NCBI RefSeq assembly: GCF_019599545.1
Contig: NZ_JAIEZV010000001.1
Coordinates: 992,001 to 1,056,000 of the forward strand
Length of the DNA stretch: 64,000 nucleotides
Reading direction: 5' to 3'
Source of the DNA: Halobacillus sp. Nhm2S1
GTDB taxonomy: Bacteria > Bacillota > Bacilli > Bacillales > Halobacillaceae
Shown: in pieces, positions 35,171-45,854 of the stretch
Layout: the number at the start of each line of letters is the position of its first letter
How positions within the stretch are numbered: position 1 is the first letter of the stretch
Made by a program: the position numbers and the translations under genes
The notes under the pieces: generated by a model
Told to the model about the DNA's origin: nothing
Seen by the model: only the letters and a program-made list of their open reading frames with translations
Database searches by the model: none

Positions 35171-36397
35171 CTAATCTAAGGGTGTATAGTCTACGTTTTT
35201 GGTGTAGTTGTTTCCAGCATTCCACAAAAGGAATTCATTAATTCCGTTTTCGTTTAAAGCACGAATTTGAGCTTCAACTTCTGCTTTTCCATATTGCTTC
35301 GTGGGTCCGGAGTAAAGCCAAGGGGCTTCAAAATCCTGCAGCCATGGCCGGGAGGTCGGTGAATTCTCTAACGCTGCCAATACCTCGTTTTCTACTTTAG
35401 CGTATTCACTAATAAGACGGTAAGGTTCTGTATCCGGTTTAGAAATCCCAAAATACGGTCCCCAGTGACTTGGGTAAATCATAGAAGAGATGACATCAAC
35501 ATTCGATGAAATCTTAGAGAAGTTCTGTCCGATATTAGGTGCTTCAGTAATGGTCGCAGCATAACCAAAGATATCAACAGATACATCAACCCCATAATAC
35601 TCCAACTCTTTACTGGCATATTCTACGAAGTCCGTAACAGCCTGTACACGTTTTTGGACGTTGTCCATGTCCATATCCCCATATTTCCCTTGGCCGTATT
35701 CCAATACATCATCACGGCTCCCAAAGCCTTCCGGGAAGCGGACATAATCGTATTGAATTTCCTCAAATCCCATTTCTGCTGCTATTTTAGCAAGTTCTAC
35801 ATTATATTCCCATACTTCTTCCATAAATGGATTAACGAATGATTCACCTTTTCCATTTTTCCAAACTTCTCCGTTTTGTGTGAAAGATAAGTCCGGACGT
35901 TTTTCCGCTAGTAAACTGTCCTTAAATACAACGACACGAGCAATTGGATAGATTCCCTTTTCTTCTAGTTCCTCTAACATCGCACGAGGATCATCAATAA
36001 ACCCTTCGGCAACGTCCGCATAAGGAGAGCCTTCTTCAGGTTCAAACGTGATATTCCCCTTATCCTCCTTTATATCAATGACCATGGCGTTTAGTTCAGT
36101 ATCCTCAACGAGTTTGGTTAGCTCTGCCATCTTCGCTCCACCGGCAGAAGGTCCCGTTACAAAAATACCTCTGACGGCATCAGGGTATTCAAAGTTCAGT
36201 CCAGAGTTATAAGTAAACCTTGCCGCTGGACTAGGAACGGCCAATTCTTTCAAACCCAATTGTTTCTTCGTAAGCATGGCGACCTCTTTCGTTCCTTCTC
36301 CATCTTCCGCCTTCACGTTATGTAATGATCCCATCATCCCAAAAAGGAGAATCCCCGTGAATATTATCATCCAAAGTTGTCTTTTCCCCATGTGCAT
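35171..36397 (-). CDS. Secreted putative glycoside hydrolase (DUF4015)
   Basis: A 408-residue protein. A signal peptide covers about 1-30 (LWMIIFTGILLFGMMGSLHNVKA is the hydrophobic part). The body is a TIM-barrel-like DUF4015 domain: AMVIDIKEDKGNITFE, YPIARVVVFKD, FVNPFMEEVWEYNVELAKIA, GFEEIQYDYVRFPEG and VDVISSMIYPSHWGP are characteristic. The enzyme activity is not established; it may act on cell wall or extracellular polysaccharide. ATG at 36397 and ATG at 36391 are both possible behind AGGAG. It lies alone between copy 2 of the repeat and the opp operon. Confidence 0.85.
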   Translation of the reverse strand: MHMGKRQLWMIIFTGILLFGMMGSLHNVKAEDGEGTKEVAMLTKKQLGLKELAVPSPAARFTYNSGLNFEYPDAVRGIFVTGPSAGGAKMAELTKLVEDTELNAMVIDIKEDKGNITFEPEEGSPYADVAEGFIDDPRAMLEELEEKGIYPIARVVVFKDSLLAEKRPDLSFTQNGEVWKNGKGESFVNPFMEEVWEYNVELAKIAAEMGFEEIQYDYVRFPEGFGSRDDVLEYGQGKYGDMDMDNVQKRVQAVTDFVEYASKELEYYGVDVSVDIFGYAATITEAPNIGQNFSKISSNVDVISSMIYPSHWGPYFGISKPDTEPYRLISEYAKVENEVLAALENSPTSRPWLQDFEAPWLYSGPTKQYGKAEVEAQIRALNENGINEFLLWNAGNNYTKNVDYTPLD

Positions 36398-36527
36398 CCT
36401 TCTCCTATCCTAAATTCTTCTAATCTCATTATAAAAGAGGAATTCAATTTATAACAGAGCTGCCTGACAGTTTTTCATAATTTTTCCCTACAACACGACC
36501 ATTTTCCTAAATAAAAAATAAAAAAAG

Positions 36528-36556
36528 ACCCTGTCATCTCGACAGAGCCTTTTTCA
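36528..36556 (-). terminator. Terminator of the opp operon
   Basis: GGCTCTGTC, loop, GACAGGGTC followed by TTTTTTT on the minus strand. One mismatch in the stem. Confidence 0.75.
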
Positions 36557-36560
36557 TAGA

Positions 36561-37499
36561 TTATTCTCCAGTACCGTGCTCGCGTTGGTACTGCTCGAAT
36601 TCTTTTGTGGTACAAAGTACAAAGTGACCAGGACGCACTTCCCGGAACTCTGGCTCTTCACTTGTATCATGTTTCGTAGGATCATAAGTGAAACGCTCAC
36701 GAGAACGTTCGTAGTCCGGATCAGGTAACGGAATGGCAGATAGTAGAGACTGTGTATAAGGATGAATGGGGTGCTTGTACAATTCATCCGCATCAGCAAG
36801 CTCAACCATTTTACCAAAGTACATAACGCCGATTCGATCACTGATATATTTGACCATCGACAAATCATGGGCGATGAACAAATAAGTTAGACCTTTTTCT
36901 TCTTGAAGCTTTTTCAAAAGGTTCACCACTTGTGCTTGTATGGAAACGTCAAGCGCAGAAATCGGCTCGTCAGCGATAATGAAGCTTGGGTCTACAGCAA
37001 GGGCACGTGCGATACCGATACGTTGACGCTGACCGCCACTGAATTCGTGCGGATAACGGTTGGCGTGCTCTTTATTCAACCCGACCGTTTCCAACAGCTC
37101 GTGGACTTTCGCTTTACGAGCTTTCGCATCTTTCGCTAGCCCATGGATGTCCATTCCTTCAGCGATAATATCTTCAACCTTCATACGAGGGTTCAACGAT
37201 GCATAAGGATCCTGGAAAATCATTTGCATTTCACGGTTAAACTTTTTCAAGTCTTCACGAGACTTTTTCCCGTGTACGTTTTCCCCGTCAAATATGACTT
37301 CTCCATCAGTTGCATCGTACAAACGGATGATGGTTCGTCCGGTTGTGGACTTACCACAACCCGATTCACCAACTAGACCGAATGTTTCACCTTTGTAGAT
37401 GTTGAAATTCAAACCGTCCACGGCTTTTACTACACTCTGGCGGCCTGTTTTAAAATGTTGTTTTAGATTTTTAATTTCGACTAGTTTTTCTTGACTCAT
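36561..37499 (-). CDS. oppF: Oligopeptide ABC transporter ATP-binding protein OppF
   Basis: A 312-residue ABC ATPase. Walker A GESGCGKSTT, signature SGGQRQRIGIARAL, Walker B FIIADEPISALDVS and the C-terminal oligopeptide extension HPIHPYTQSLLSAIPLPDP are all present. It pairs with OppD to power peptide uptake. The ATG overlaps the oppD stop by 4 bases. It is the last gene of oppABCDF. Confidence 0.96.
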   Translation of the reverse strand: MSQEKLVEIKNLKQHFKTGRQSVVKAVDGLNFNIYKGETFGLVGESGCGKSTTGRTIIRLYDATDGEVIFDGENVHGKKSREDLKKFNREMQMIFQDPYASLNPRMKVEDIIAEGMDIHGLAKDAKARKAKVHELLETVGLNKEHANRYPHEFSGGQRQRIGIARALAVDPSFIIADEPISALDVSIQAQVVNLLKKLQEEKGLTYLFIAHDLSMVKYISDRIGVMYFGKMVELADADELYKHPIHPYTQSLLSAIPLPDPDYERSRERFTYDPTKHDTSEEPEFREVRPGHFVLCTTKEFEQYQREHGTGE

Positions 37500-38554
37500 A
37501 CTCGTTCACCTTCCGAACTGCTGGATGAATTCGCCATACCTTCCATACGCTTTTTCACCGCTTCTGGTGGTTCAATCTTTGGTGCATGCTCATGTAACAA
37601 CCATGTAGCTGCGTAATGCGTATCGCTCACCTTAAACATTGGTGGTTCTTGTTCAAAGTCGATCTTCATTGCGTATTTATTACGAGCAGCAAAAGCGTCT
37701 CCTTTTGGTGGGTCCAGCAAATCTGGCGGTGTACCAGGAATGGCAAATAGCTCTTCATCTGCACTATCAAGAGAAGGCATAGACCCTAATAATCCCCATG
37801 TGTACGGATGTTGAGGATTATAGAAAATATCATCTACTGTACCAACTTCGACAATTTTCCCAGCATACATAACCGCCACTCGATCAGCAACGTTCGCCAC
37901 TACTCCAAGGTCGTGAGTGATGAAAATGGTCGCTGAATCTGTTTTCTTTTGAATGTCCTTCATCAGTTCTAAGATTTGAGCTTGGATCGTTACATCCAAG
38001 GCGGTTGTAGGCTCATCGGCAATCAACAGTTTTGGATTACACGCAAGCGCAATGGCAACAACCACACGCTGCCTCATTCCACCTGAGAACTGGTGGGGAT
38101 ATTGTTTCATACGGTTTTCCGCATCAGGAATCCCCACAAGTTCCAATAGTTCCTCAACACGCTTCCGTGCTTGAGGCTTACTCATTTTTTGGTGCTTGAT
38201 CAGACCTTCCATGATCTGATTTCCGACTTTCATCGTCGGGTTCAGAGATGTCATAGGATCCTGGAAAATCATTGATATCTCTTTACCGCGAATCTTTTGC
38301 ATCTGTTTTTCCGACATTTTTGCAAGGTCACGGCCCTCAAAAAGGATTTCCCCTTCTTTGATCCGACCTGGCGGCTTTGGAATTAACTGCATGAGAGCTT
38401 TGGTTGTAACGGATTTACCGGAACCAGACTCTCCTACAATTGCTAATGTTTCACCTTTTTTTACATCAAAGTTAACACCACGTACTGCTTTGACTTCACC
38501 ACCGTAGGTGTCAAAGGATACGTGCAAGTTTTTAACATCTAGAAGTTTTTCCAT
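37496..38554 (-). CDS. oppD: Oligopeptide ABC transporter ATP-binding protein OppD
   Basis: 352 residues. Walker A GESGSGKSVTT, signature FSGGMRQRVVVAIAL, Walker B LLIADEPTTALDVT, switch FITHDLGVVA, and the C-terminal PQHPYTWGLLGSMPSL segment. The tail is Ser-rich. The ATG at 38554 was preferred to an upstream GTG; AGGTG lies six bases away. Coupled to oppF, 16 bases after oppC. Confidence 0.96.
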   Translation of the reverse strand: MEKLLDVKNLHVSFDTYGGEVKAVRGVNFDVKKGETLAIVGESGSGKSVTTKALMQLIPKPPGRIKEGEILFEGRDLAKMSEKQMQKIRGKEISMIFQDPMTSLNPTMKVGNQIMEGLIKHQKMSKPQARKRVEELLELVGIPDAENRMKQYPHQFSGGMRQRVVVAIALACNPKLLIADEPTTALDVTIQAQILELMKDIQKKTDSATIFITHDLGVVANVADRVAVMYAGKIVEVGTVDDIFYNPQHPYTWGLLGSMPSLDSADEELFAIPGTPPDLLDPPKGDAFAARNKYAMKIDFEQEPPMFKVSDTHYAATWLLHEHAPKIEPPEAVKKRMEGMANSSSSSEGERV

Positions 38555-38570
38555 TTTGTACACCTACCTC

Positions 38571-39701
38571 CTATTCGCGCATCTTCGGATCGAATGCATC
38601 ACGAAGACCATCAGCTAAGACGTTAAAGGCAATCATGATTAAAGAGATTATAATTGCCGGGAATAATAGAATATGCGGATAAATCTGCAATGAATCGAAA
38701 CCTGCATCGATGAGTGTACCTAAAGAGGCCATCGGAGTTGGTAGACCTAGACCGATAAAGCTTAGGAAAGCTTCAAAGAAAATCGCTGAAGGAATCGAGA
38801 ACATCGTGTTAATAATAATTAATCCTAATGTGTTCGGAATTAAATGTCTTTGCAATATACGTCCATCTTTCGCACCTAATGTTCTGGATGCAAGAACGAA
38901 CTCTTGGTTTTTCAATTTCAATATTTGACCTCGGACAATACGTGCCATGGATATCCATCCCGAAATGGCAAGGGCTATAGTAATAGACATAATCCCTGGT
39001 TCTAAAATTAGAATCATTAAAATGATAAGAACCAAGTTCGGAATACCGACTAGAATTTCAATAAAACGTTGCATGTAGTTATCCACACGACCGCCGTAAT
39101 ACGCTGAAATTCCACCATAAGCAACTCCAATAACCATATCTATAGCTGCAGCAAGCAGGGCAATGTAAAGAGAGACACGTGTTCCCATCCATGTACGGGA
39201 CCACTGGTCACGGCCCAATCCGTCAGTACCGAACCAGAAGTTCTCATCCATGTCTTTCGCACCATACACATCATAAGTGGCTCTAACTTCTGCTTGCTCA
39301 CCATTGGAGCCATCGTTCAATACTTCTGTAGTGATAAACTCTTCCTGGTTATTAAAACGCATCAAGGCTTTCGTTTGGGCGTCTTCTAATGTGTCAGCAG
39401 ACTGAACATCAGAAAGTGTACCATCCATACCTAGCCAACCAAGGCCTTCTACCTTAGGTGGCATTTTCGCACGAGAAAGGTCTTGTTCATATTGGCCATA
39501 ATCATTCATATATGGACCAAAAGCAGCCATTAAGCCTAAAACAATTAAAACAGCCAGTCCAATCATCGCTCCTGCGTTTTTGCGGAGACGGATAAAGGAA
39601 TCCTGCCAGAAGGAAAGGCTCGGGCGTGTTATTTTCTCATTTTCTGATTCTGTCGTTTCTACGGGCACAAATAAGTCTTTCGAGGGTTTGTGGTTATCCA
39701 T
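38571..39701 (-). CDS. oppC: Oligopeptide ABC transporter permease OppC
   Basis: 376 residues. The N-terminal cytoplasmic arm is followed by membrane helix 1 (about 42-64), a long extracellular stretch of about 95 residues, then five helices. The permease EAA loop is VLASRTLGAKDGRILQRHLIPNTLG. The long first loop makes it longer than the usual 300 residues, a form known from Bacillaceae OppC. It lies 6 bases after oppB. Confidence 0.94.
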   Translation of the reverse strand: MDNHKPSKDLFVPVETTESENEKITRPSLSFWQDSFIRLRKNAGAMIGLAVLIVLGLMAAFGPYMNDYGQYEQDLSRAKMPPKVEGLGWLGMDGTLSDVQSADTLEDAQTKALMRFNNQEEFITTEVLNDGSNGEQAEVRATYDVYGAKDMDENFWFGTDGLGRDQWSRTWMGTRVSLYIALLAAAIDMVIGVAYGGISAYYGGRVDNYMQRFIEILVGIPNLVLIILMILILEPGIMSITIALAISGWISMARIVRGQILKLKNQEFVLASRTLGAKDGRILQRHLIPNTLGLIIINTMFSIPSAIFFEAFLSFIGLGLPTPMASLGTLIDAGFDSLQIYPHILLFPAIIISLIMIAFNVLADGLRDAFDPKMRE

Positions 39702-39707
39702 AGTCGA

Positions 39708-40634
39708 TTACTCTCCTTCCGCCAGACGAATTCTAGGGTCAATGACTCCATAAAGCAAATCGATGACCAGGATGATGAAGATGAATAGGAAAGCGATTAA
39801 GAGCGTTGTACCCATAATGATTGGGAAATCATTCATGTTGATCGCCTTAACGAACTGCTCACCAATTCCAGGCACAGCAAAGATGTTTTCAATAACAAGC
39901 GTACCTGTCATCAATCCTACAGCTAGCGGTCCTAACACTGTAATCAATGGAATTAAAGCGTTTCTTAAACCGTGCTTAAATACAACACCGACTTTGTTCA
40001 CACCTTTGGCACGGGCGGTCACGATATAATCAGATCCCATTACCTCAAGCATTTCTGTTCTCATAAAACGGGCAGCAATTGCAATTGGGAAGATGGCCAA
40101 CGAAATGGTTGGTAATATAGTGTATTCCCAGCCTTCCCACAGGGCAACTGGCAGCCAGCCGAACTTAACACCAATATAAAACTGTAATAAACCTGCAAAT
40201 ACAAATGATGGTATGGACTGTCCTAATACAGCAAGGAATGTAGATGTATAGTCCATGATTCCATTATGGTAAATGGCAGATACAAGTCCTAATAACATAC
40301 CAATGATCGTTCCAATAATCATCGCTTGGAAACCTAGCTGAACCGAAGGACCAATTCTCTCCATAATAATGGTAGTGACCTCTCGATTGTCGAACTGGAA
40401 GGAGATACCCAAATCACCTTGAGCCAAGTTAACCATATAGTTGAAATACTGAACAGGAACAGGGTCATTCAATCCATACTTTTCTAAAACTACCGCTTGC
40501 TGTTCATCTGACAATTTATCTGCAGCACTTAGGGGAGTACCTGGTAAAAACTTCATCAGGAAGAACGTTAAGGTAGCAATTAAAAACATCGTTATAACCA
40601 TATATATAAGTCGCTGGATTATATAACGAGTCAT
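39708..40634 (-). CDS. oppB: Oligopeptide ABC transporter permease OppB
   Basis: A 308-residue permease with six helices. It starts MTRYIIQRLIYMVITMFLIA and carries FLPGTPL and the EAA motif YIVTARAKGVNKVGVVFKHG. AGGTGTTG precedes the ATG. It is separated from oppA by 180 bases containing a large hairpin. Confidence 0.95.
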   Translation of the reverse strand: MTRYIIQRLIYMVITMFLIATLTFFLMKFLPGTPLSAADKLSDEQQAVVLEKYGLNDPVPVQYFNYMVNLAQGDLGISFQFDNREVTTIIMERIGPSVQLGFQAMIIGTIIGMLLGLVSAIYHNGIMDYTSTFLAVLGQSIPSFVFAGLLQFYIGVKFGWLPVALWEGWEYTILPTISLAIFPIAIAARFMRTEMLEVMGSDYIVTARAKGVNKVGVVFKHGLRNALIPLITVLGPLAVGLMTGTLVIENIFAVPGIGEQFVKAINMNDFPIIMGTTLLIAFLFIFIILVIDLLYGVIDPRIRLAEGE

Positions 40635-40729
40635 ATCAACACCTCCAAATGTGTAAACCTACAAACTTATCATGTTGTCATAATTGACAGAAATTTGTCT
40701 ATAATCTGAATAATTTGTTGGCAGGGAAA

Positions 40730-40770
40730 AAGAGAGCATACGCCAACACGTTGGACATATACTCTCTCCC
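40730..40770 (-). terminator. Hairpin terminator/attenuator between oppA and oppB
   Basis: On the minus strand GAGAGTATATGTCCAAC pairs with GTTGGCGTATGCTCTC with few mismatches, then TTTTTCCC. It would let oppA mRNA exceed that of the permease genes. Confidence 0.75.
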
Positions 40771-40813
40771 CCTGTAAAGCAAGCCTATATGTGGTTGGAA
40801 ATTCTTATTTCAA

Positions 40814-42517
40814 TTATTTACCTTCGATATAAGCATACTTGTAAGTGTAGTCAGGTCCCATAGGCTGAGTGATTACACCTTTAACATAAGGCTTCCAAAG
40901 TTGAGCAACCGCACGCTGGTAAAGCGGTGCAAGAACTGCGTCGTCTTGGATTAGAATCTTTTCAGCTTCTAGGAATGTTTCGAAGCGTTCAACTGGCTCT
41001 TGAGCAAGCTCAGTGTTCGCTTTTTCAATTAGACCATCGTACTCTTCAGAAGAGTATCCAGTCTTATTGTTTCCACCATCGGTTACAAACATATTCAAGA
41101 ATGTGTTTGGATCGATGTAGTCAGGACCCCAACCGGAGTTCTGGATATCATATTCCATGTTTTCATCACGCTGAAGACGCTCTTTGAAAGGTACGGACTG
41201 AACATTGACAGTTAGACCTTCTAGTTGCTCAAGTTGGTCTTTGATGTAAGCATCCATGTTCATAGCTACTTCACTATCGCCACCAAGGTAGCCAAGTTCA
41301 ACTGTGTCCATGCCAAGCTCTTCTTTAGCCGTAGCCCAAAGCTCTTTAGCTTGTTCAACATTTGTTTCGATTAGATCACCGTTAAGCTCACGGAAATCTT
41401 CTTCTGTTTCAGGGTGCTTCGTGAAGTTCTGTGGTACGTGACCTACAGAAGGAATAGATCCATTGTTCAAGATAACATCAACCATAGATTGACGGTCGAT
41501 GACCATTTGGATCGCTTTACGAGCATTAACGTTACCCAATACTTCATTCTCTTGGTTCATCTTCAAGTAGAACAATACAGGCTCTTCTTCAACTTTGAAC
41601 TCATCAGAAGTACGGTATTGGTCTACGAATTCTGCAGAAAGACCAGTACGGTCAATTTCACCAGTGTCATAAAGGTTTACAGCAGTAGATGTTTCTTTAA
41701 CAACTTTAACGTTAATTGTTTCAAGTTGTACATTTTCTGCATCCCAGTAATCCTGGTTCTTTTCAAGCGTCCAGCCTTCACCGTGGTTCCACTCAGTTAG
41801 AACGAATGGACCGTTGGAAAGTAGCGTGTCCGCTTCAAGAGCATATTGATCACCATGCTCTTCAACGAAAGCTTGATTCAACGGTAGGAAAGTACCGAAA
41901 GTAGTCAAAGATTCGAAGTAAGGAACTGGCTTTTCAAGTTCTACAACTAGTGTGTAGTCGCCATCAGCAGTAACACCCAGCTCTTCGACAGGAACATCAC
42001 CGTCTACGACAGCTTGTGCGTTCTTGATCACGCCACCCATCATGTAAGGGCCGTACTCAGAACCTGTATCAGGATTTACAGCACGTTGCCAAGCATAAAC
42101 GAAATCATTCGCTGTAACAGGATCGCCGTTTGACCAAACAGCGTCTTCACGAAGGTTGAACGTCCATGTAAGACCGTCTTCACTTACTTCGTGGTCCTTA
42201 GCAATTCCTGGTTCCGGTTGAGCGTTCTCACCAAGACGATAAAGACCGTCTGTCGTAGAACCTAACCATTGGAATGCTACAGCGTCAGTTGCTAGAGATG
42301 CATCCATTGTTGGGATCTCTGCACTGTCTGTAATGTTAAGTACTTGTTCACCTGAAGCTTCTCCCTCTTCACCGGAAGTGTCTTCAGTTTCTGTTGTTTC
42401 CTCGGAGTCAGCATCGTCTGTGGAATTTGACGTATCGTCTGATCCACCAGAACAAGCTGCGAGGAACATGCTAAGTACTAGTGCAAGTACTAGCAATAAC
42501 CAATTTGTCTTTTTCAT
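40814..42517 (-). CDS. oppA: Oligopeptide-binding lipoprotein OppA
   Basis: A 567-residue family 5 substrate-binding protein. The signal peptide ends in lipobox LAAC (Cys22), followed by an extremely acidic Ser/Thr/Asp/Glu linker (about 24-60), a halophile-like trait. Family motifs include EDAVWSNGDPVTANDFVYAWQR and LSNGPFVLTEW. It captures peptides for OppBCDF. The ribosome binding site GGGGAGG is 13 bases from the ATG, unusually far. A CodY-like box lies 24-38 bases upstream. Confidence 0.96.
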   Translation of the reverse strand: MKKTNWLLLVLALVLSMFLAACSGGSDDTSNSTDDADSEETTETEDTSGEEGEASGEQVLNITDSAEIPTMDASLATDAVAFQWLGSTTDGLYRLGENAQPEPGIAKDHEVSEDGLTWTFNLREDAVWSNGDPVTANDFVYAWQRAVNPDTGSEYGPYMMGGVIKNAQAVVDGDVPVEELGVTADGDYTLVVELEKPVPYFESLTTFGTFLPLNQAFVEEHGDQYALEADTLLSNGPFVLTEWNHGEGWTLEKNQDYWDAENVQLETINVKVVKETSTAVNLYDTGEIDRTGLSAEFVDQYRTSDEFKVEEEPVLFYLKMNQENEVLGNVNARKAIQMVIDRQSMVDVILNNGSIPSVGHVPQNFTKHPETEEDFRELNGDLIETNVEQAKELWATAKEELGMDTVELGYLGGDSEVAMNMDAYIKDQLEQLEGLTVNVQSVPFKERLQRDENMEYDIQNSGWGPDYIDPNTFLNMFVTDGGNNKTGYSSEEYDGLIEKANTELAQEPVERFETFLEAEKILIQDDAVLAPLYQRAVAQLWKPYVKGVITQPMGPDYTYKYAYIEGK

Positions 42518-42540
42518 GATAGAAAATGACCTCCCCTAAA

Positions 42541-42555
42541 AATTTTCTAAAAATT
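42541..42555. promoter_or_regulatory. Candidate CodY box upstream of oppA
   Basis: AATTTTCTAAAAATT (minus strand AATTTTTAGAAAATT) matches AATTTTCWGAAAATT at 14 of 15 positions. A weaker relative, AGTTTTCTAACTATT, lies at 42591-42605 (about 11 of 15). The rest of the 407-base gap to the next gene is AT-rich promoter DNA with nothing else recognised. Confidence 0.5.
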
Positions 42556-42924
42556 TGTTGTGGCGTTTTGTCCACATATCGAATTATACAAGTTTTCTAA
42601 CTATTTTGCATTACCTTTTTTTTTGAAAATCGTCAGGATTCCCACCATTATTACGTTTCAGTAACACAAAATGAGACTATTTACCTAGTTTATTTTACAA
42701 TATTCTAGATCAAAACTTATTATTTATAAGTTCAAATGCATAAAAAAAGATATGGGATTTTTACACAATGTTATTTATTACGGTTATCCGTTAAAGCGTT
42801 TGAATACACCATTCATTATTTTACCAAAGCTGAATTTTCAGTTTATTTAATGTGTTAACAATTCCTTCATACTTGATAAACATGCTATAATATAGTTCGA
42901 GTTTGTATGAAAGGTGGAAATGAT

Positions 42925-43296
42925 GTGAACATCATTAAAAATAATTGGTTGATGTTCGGTTTGAATATGGCGATCGTTACGATCCTGTTTGTCGCCCTCG
43001 CCCCCGCTCACGATTTATTCCATTATATTAACCAACTCTTCTACATCGCATACTTCTATATATTCATTGGTATTATAATGTGGGTCGTAAGAGGTGGATT
43101 CTTTGATGGAATCACTTATGGATTCAGACGTTTTACTAACCGAATGTCTAAACAAAGAGATTACTTGGATGATTGGGAAGAGAAACCCCTCCCCTCTCAA
43201 ACTGTCCACAAATCTCTACCCAAGTTTTTCTTGTTTCACGGGACATTGTTAGGCATAAGTTTGCTCGCTTTACTTTTCCTTTACTATTCAGCATAA
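42925..43296 (+). CDS. Small membrane protein, DUF3899-like
   Basis: 123 residues with three hydrophobic segments (about 9-27, 35-56 and 102-121) and a conserved-looking loop GGFFDGITYGFRRFTNRMSKQ between the second and third. This is the pattern of DUF3899 proteins, whose role is unknown. The GTG at 42925 is chosen for AAAGGTGG six bases upstream; an ATG at 42907 is the alternative. It lies before the trpS T-box. Confidence 0.75.
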   Translation: MNIIKNNWLMFGLNMAIVTILFVALAPAHDLFHYINQLFYIAYFYIFIGIIMWVVRGGFFDGITYGFRRFTNRMSKQRDYLDDWEEKPLPSQTVHKSLPKFFLFHGTLLGISLLALLFLYYSA

Positions 43297-43300
43297 GTAC

Positions 43301-43329
43301 TTGCATCATGGAGATGAATCCGATATAAT
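43301..43329 (+). promoter_or_regulatory. Sigma-A promoter of the trpS T-box transcript
   Basis: TTGCAT, a 17-bp spacer and TATAAT. Transcription would start near 43336, at the beginning of the T-box leader. Confidence 0.75.
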
Positions 43330-43335
43330 ACTGAC

Positions 43336-44606
<1,271 letters not shown>

Positions 44607-44607
44607 T

Positions 44608-44647
44608 AAAAAGCCAGAATTGAGATTCCCCTCAATTCTGGCTTTTC
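44608..44647. terminator. Convergent terminator (trpS/yjbA)
   Basis: AAAAGCCAGAATTGAG, loop, CTCAATTCTGGCTTTT. The last codons of yjbA lie within the right arm. Confidence 0.9.
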
Positions 44648-45393
44648 ATATGTTGAGAGACCCCTTCGTTCTCTCCTTGCCATATGGTTTCAAAGAAAGG
44701 CTGACCTTTGACCATCTTTTTGCATAGTTCTTCGTGGGCTATTGACCATCCATTACATGTTCCTTCATATAAACGATCCCACGCTTCATCGTTCGAGAAT
44801 TGTTTAATAGTTGGGTATTGTGCTGGGTTCCATTCGGTCAACCAGTAGCGGATCTCTTCTGGATGGTCGGATTGTTTCAATTGATCAAGCGCCATCATTA
44901 AGAGCTGTTTTAACTGTCTTTCTCTCCGCGTCAATCCAGACATTTTCGTTGGGTCTAATGATAAGATATGGTGTTCTTTTAAAACTCTTTCTTCTATTAA
45001 ATAGTGCTCGGGTTCTTTGCCTTGGACCATTTCAAACACGAGTCGCTCCTGTCTAGGAATTAAGCGGCTTTTCTTAACAGGAAGCGTATAGCCAATCGTA
45101 TCAAAAACCATAACATCCTTGCCATTCGTTACAACGGCCGCATATTCAACTGTGTGACGTTCTTGATTTTTCTTCATATACGTTTTGCGGTGGACATCCT
45201 GGAGCAACGAAGCTGGTAGGTCTTGCAAATCATTTTCAATAAAATTAAATAATTCATCACTGATTAAAATCAAAGGTATTTGATCGATCAGTTCAATTCC
45301 ATCCTCTTTGCGCCATTCATGAAAACGACAGACGTTATACCCATTCTCTTCACCTTCAAACCAGTTCACCCACAGATCATGCATGTATAACAT
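44632..45393 (-). CDS. yjbA: YjbA family protein (DUF3603)
   Basis: A 253-residue protein matching the DUF3603 pattern: MHDLWVNWFEGEENGYNVCRFHEW at the start and LTRRERQLKQLLMMALDQLK in the middle. Soluble, function unknown. B. subtilis yjbA also lies next to trpS. GAGGG precedes the ATG at 45393. Its stop codon is inside the shared terminator. Confidence 0.88.
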   Translation of the reverse strand: MLYMHDLWVNWFEGEENGYNVCRFHEWRKEDGIELIDQIPLILISDELFNFIENDLQDLPASLLQDVHRKTYMKKNQERHTVEYAAVVTNGKDVMVFDTIGYTLPVKKSRLIPRQERLVFEMVQGKEPEHYLIEERVLKEHHILSLDPTKMSGLTRRERQLKQLLMMALDQLKQSDHPEEIRYWLTEWNPAQYPTIKQFSNDEAWDRLYEGTCNGWSIAHEELCKKMVKGQPFFETIWQGENEGVSQHMKSQN

Positions 45394-45483
45394 TTCGGAC
45401 CCTCACTTTCACTCGGTGATCTCTTTTGGTTACATTATGACCAATGCTGGCTTTTTTATTCTTTGAAACCATATTTTAGAAAA

Positions 45484-45684
45484 TTAATCTTCCATCATAA
45501 TTAAGGCTGTCGTAATGAATATCAATCCAATAGGAAAAAGATAGCACTCCACCCGTGTACGAATCAGGATAAAGAATTCAATCCAACTCAATCCGGCAGG
45601 AACGAGGTTCAAATACGTGATTGTTACCGTTCCTCCTGCGACAGCAAAACCAAACCCTGTCAATAACAGCATCCAATACCACAT
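45484..45684 (-). CDS. Small membrane protein, 66 aa
   Basis: It has two hydrophobic segments (about 3-25 and 46-62) and an acidic end MMED. A good GGAGGGGATGG site lies before the ATG. I do not recognise a family. It precedes yjbA on the same strand by 90 bases. Confidence 0.6.
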   Translation of the reverse strand: MWYWMLLLTGFGFAVAGGTVTITYLNLVPAGLSWIEFFILIRTRVECYLFPIGLIFITTALIMMED

Positions 45685-45854
45685 AACTCCATCCCCTCCG
45701 GCTCGTCCTCCTATTGCTATCTTATGAGAGGAAGTGCTTTGTCATGCGGTGAATTCCCTTTAAATCCTAGTCTTTACTTCATTGGCAATAACAGGTACAT
45801 TTAATTACAGATGAACTCTTTAAACAAGCTTTTTTGTGGGACTAGTTTGAAAGG

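Noticed and set aside
42791-42804. A cre-like TTAAAGCGTTTGAA between oppA and the DUF3899 gene
   Set aside because: About 12 of 14 matches but the key second G is missing and the location is far from either start. Expected by chance in 64 kb.
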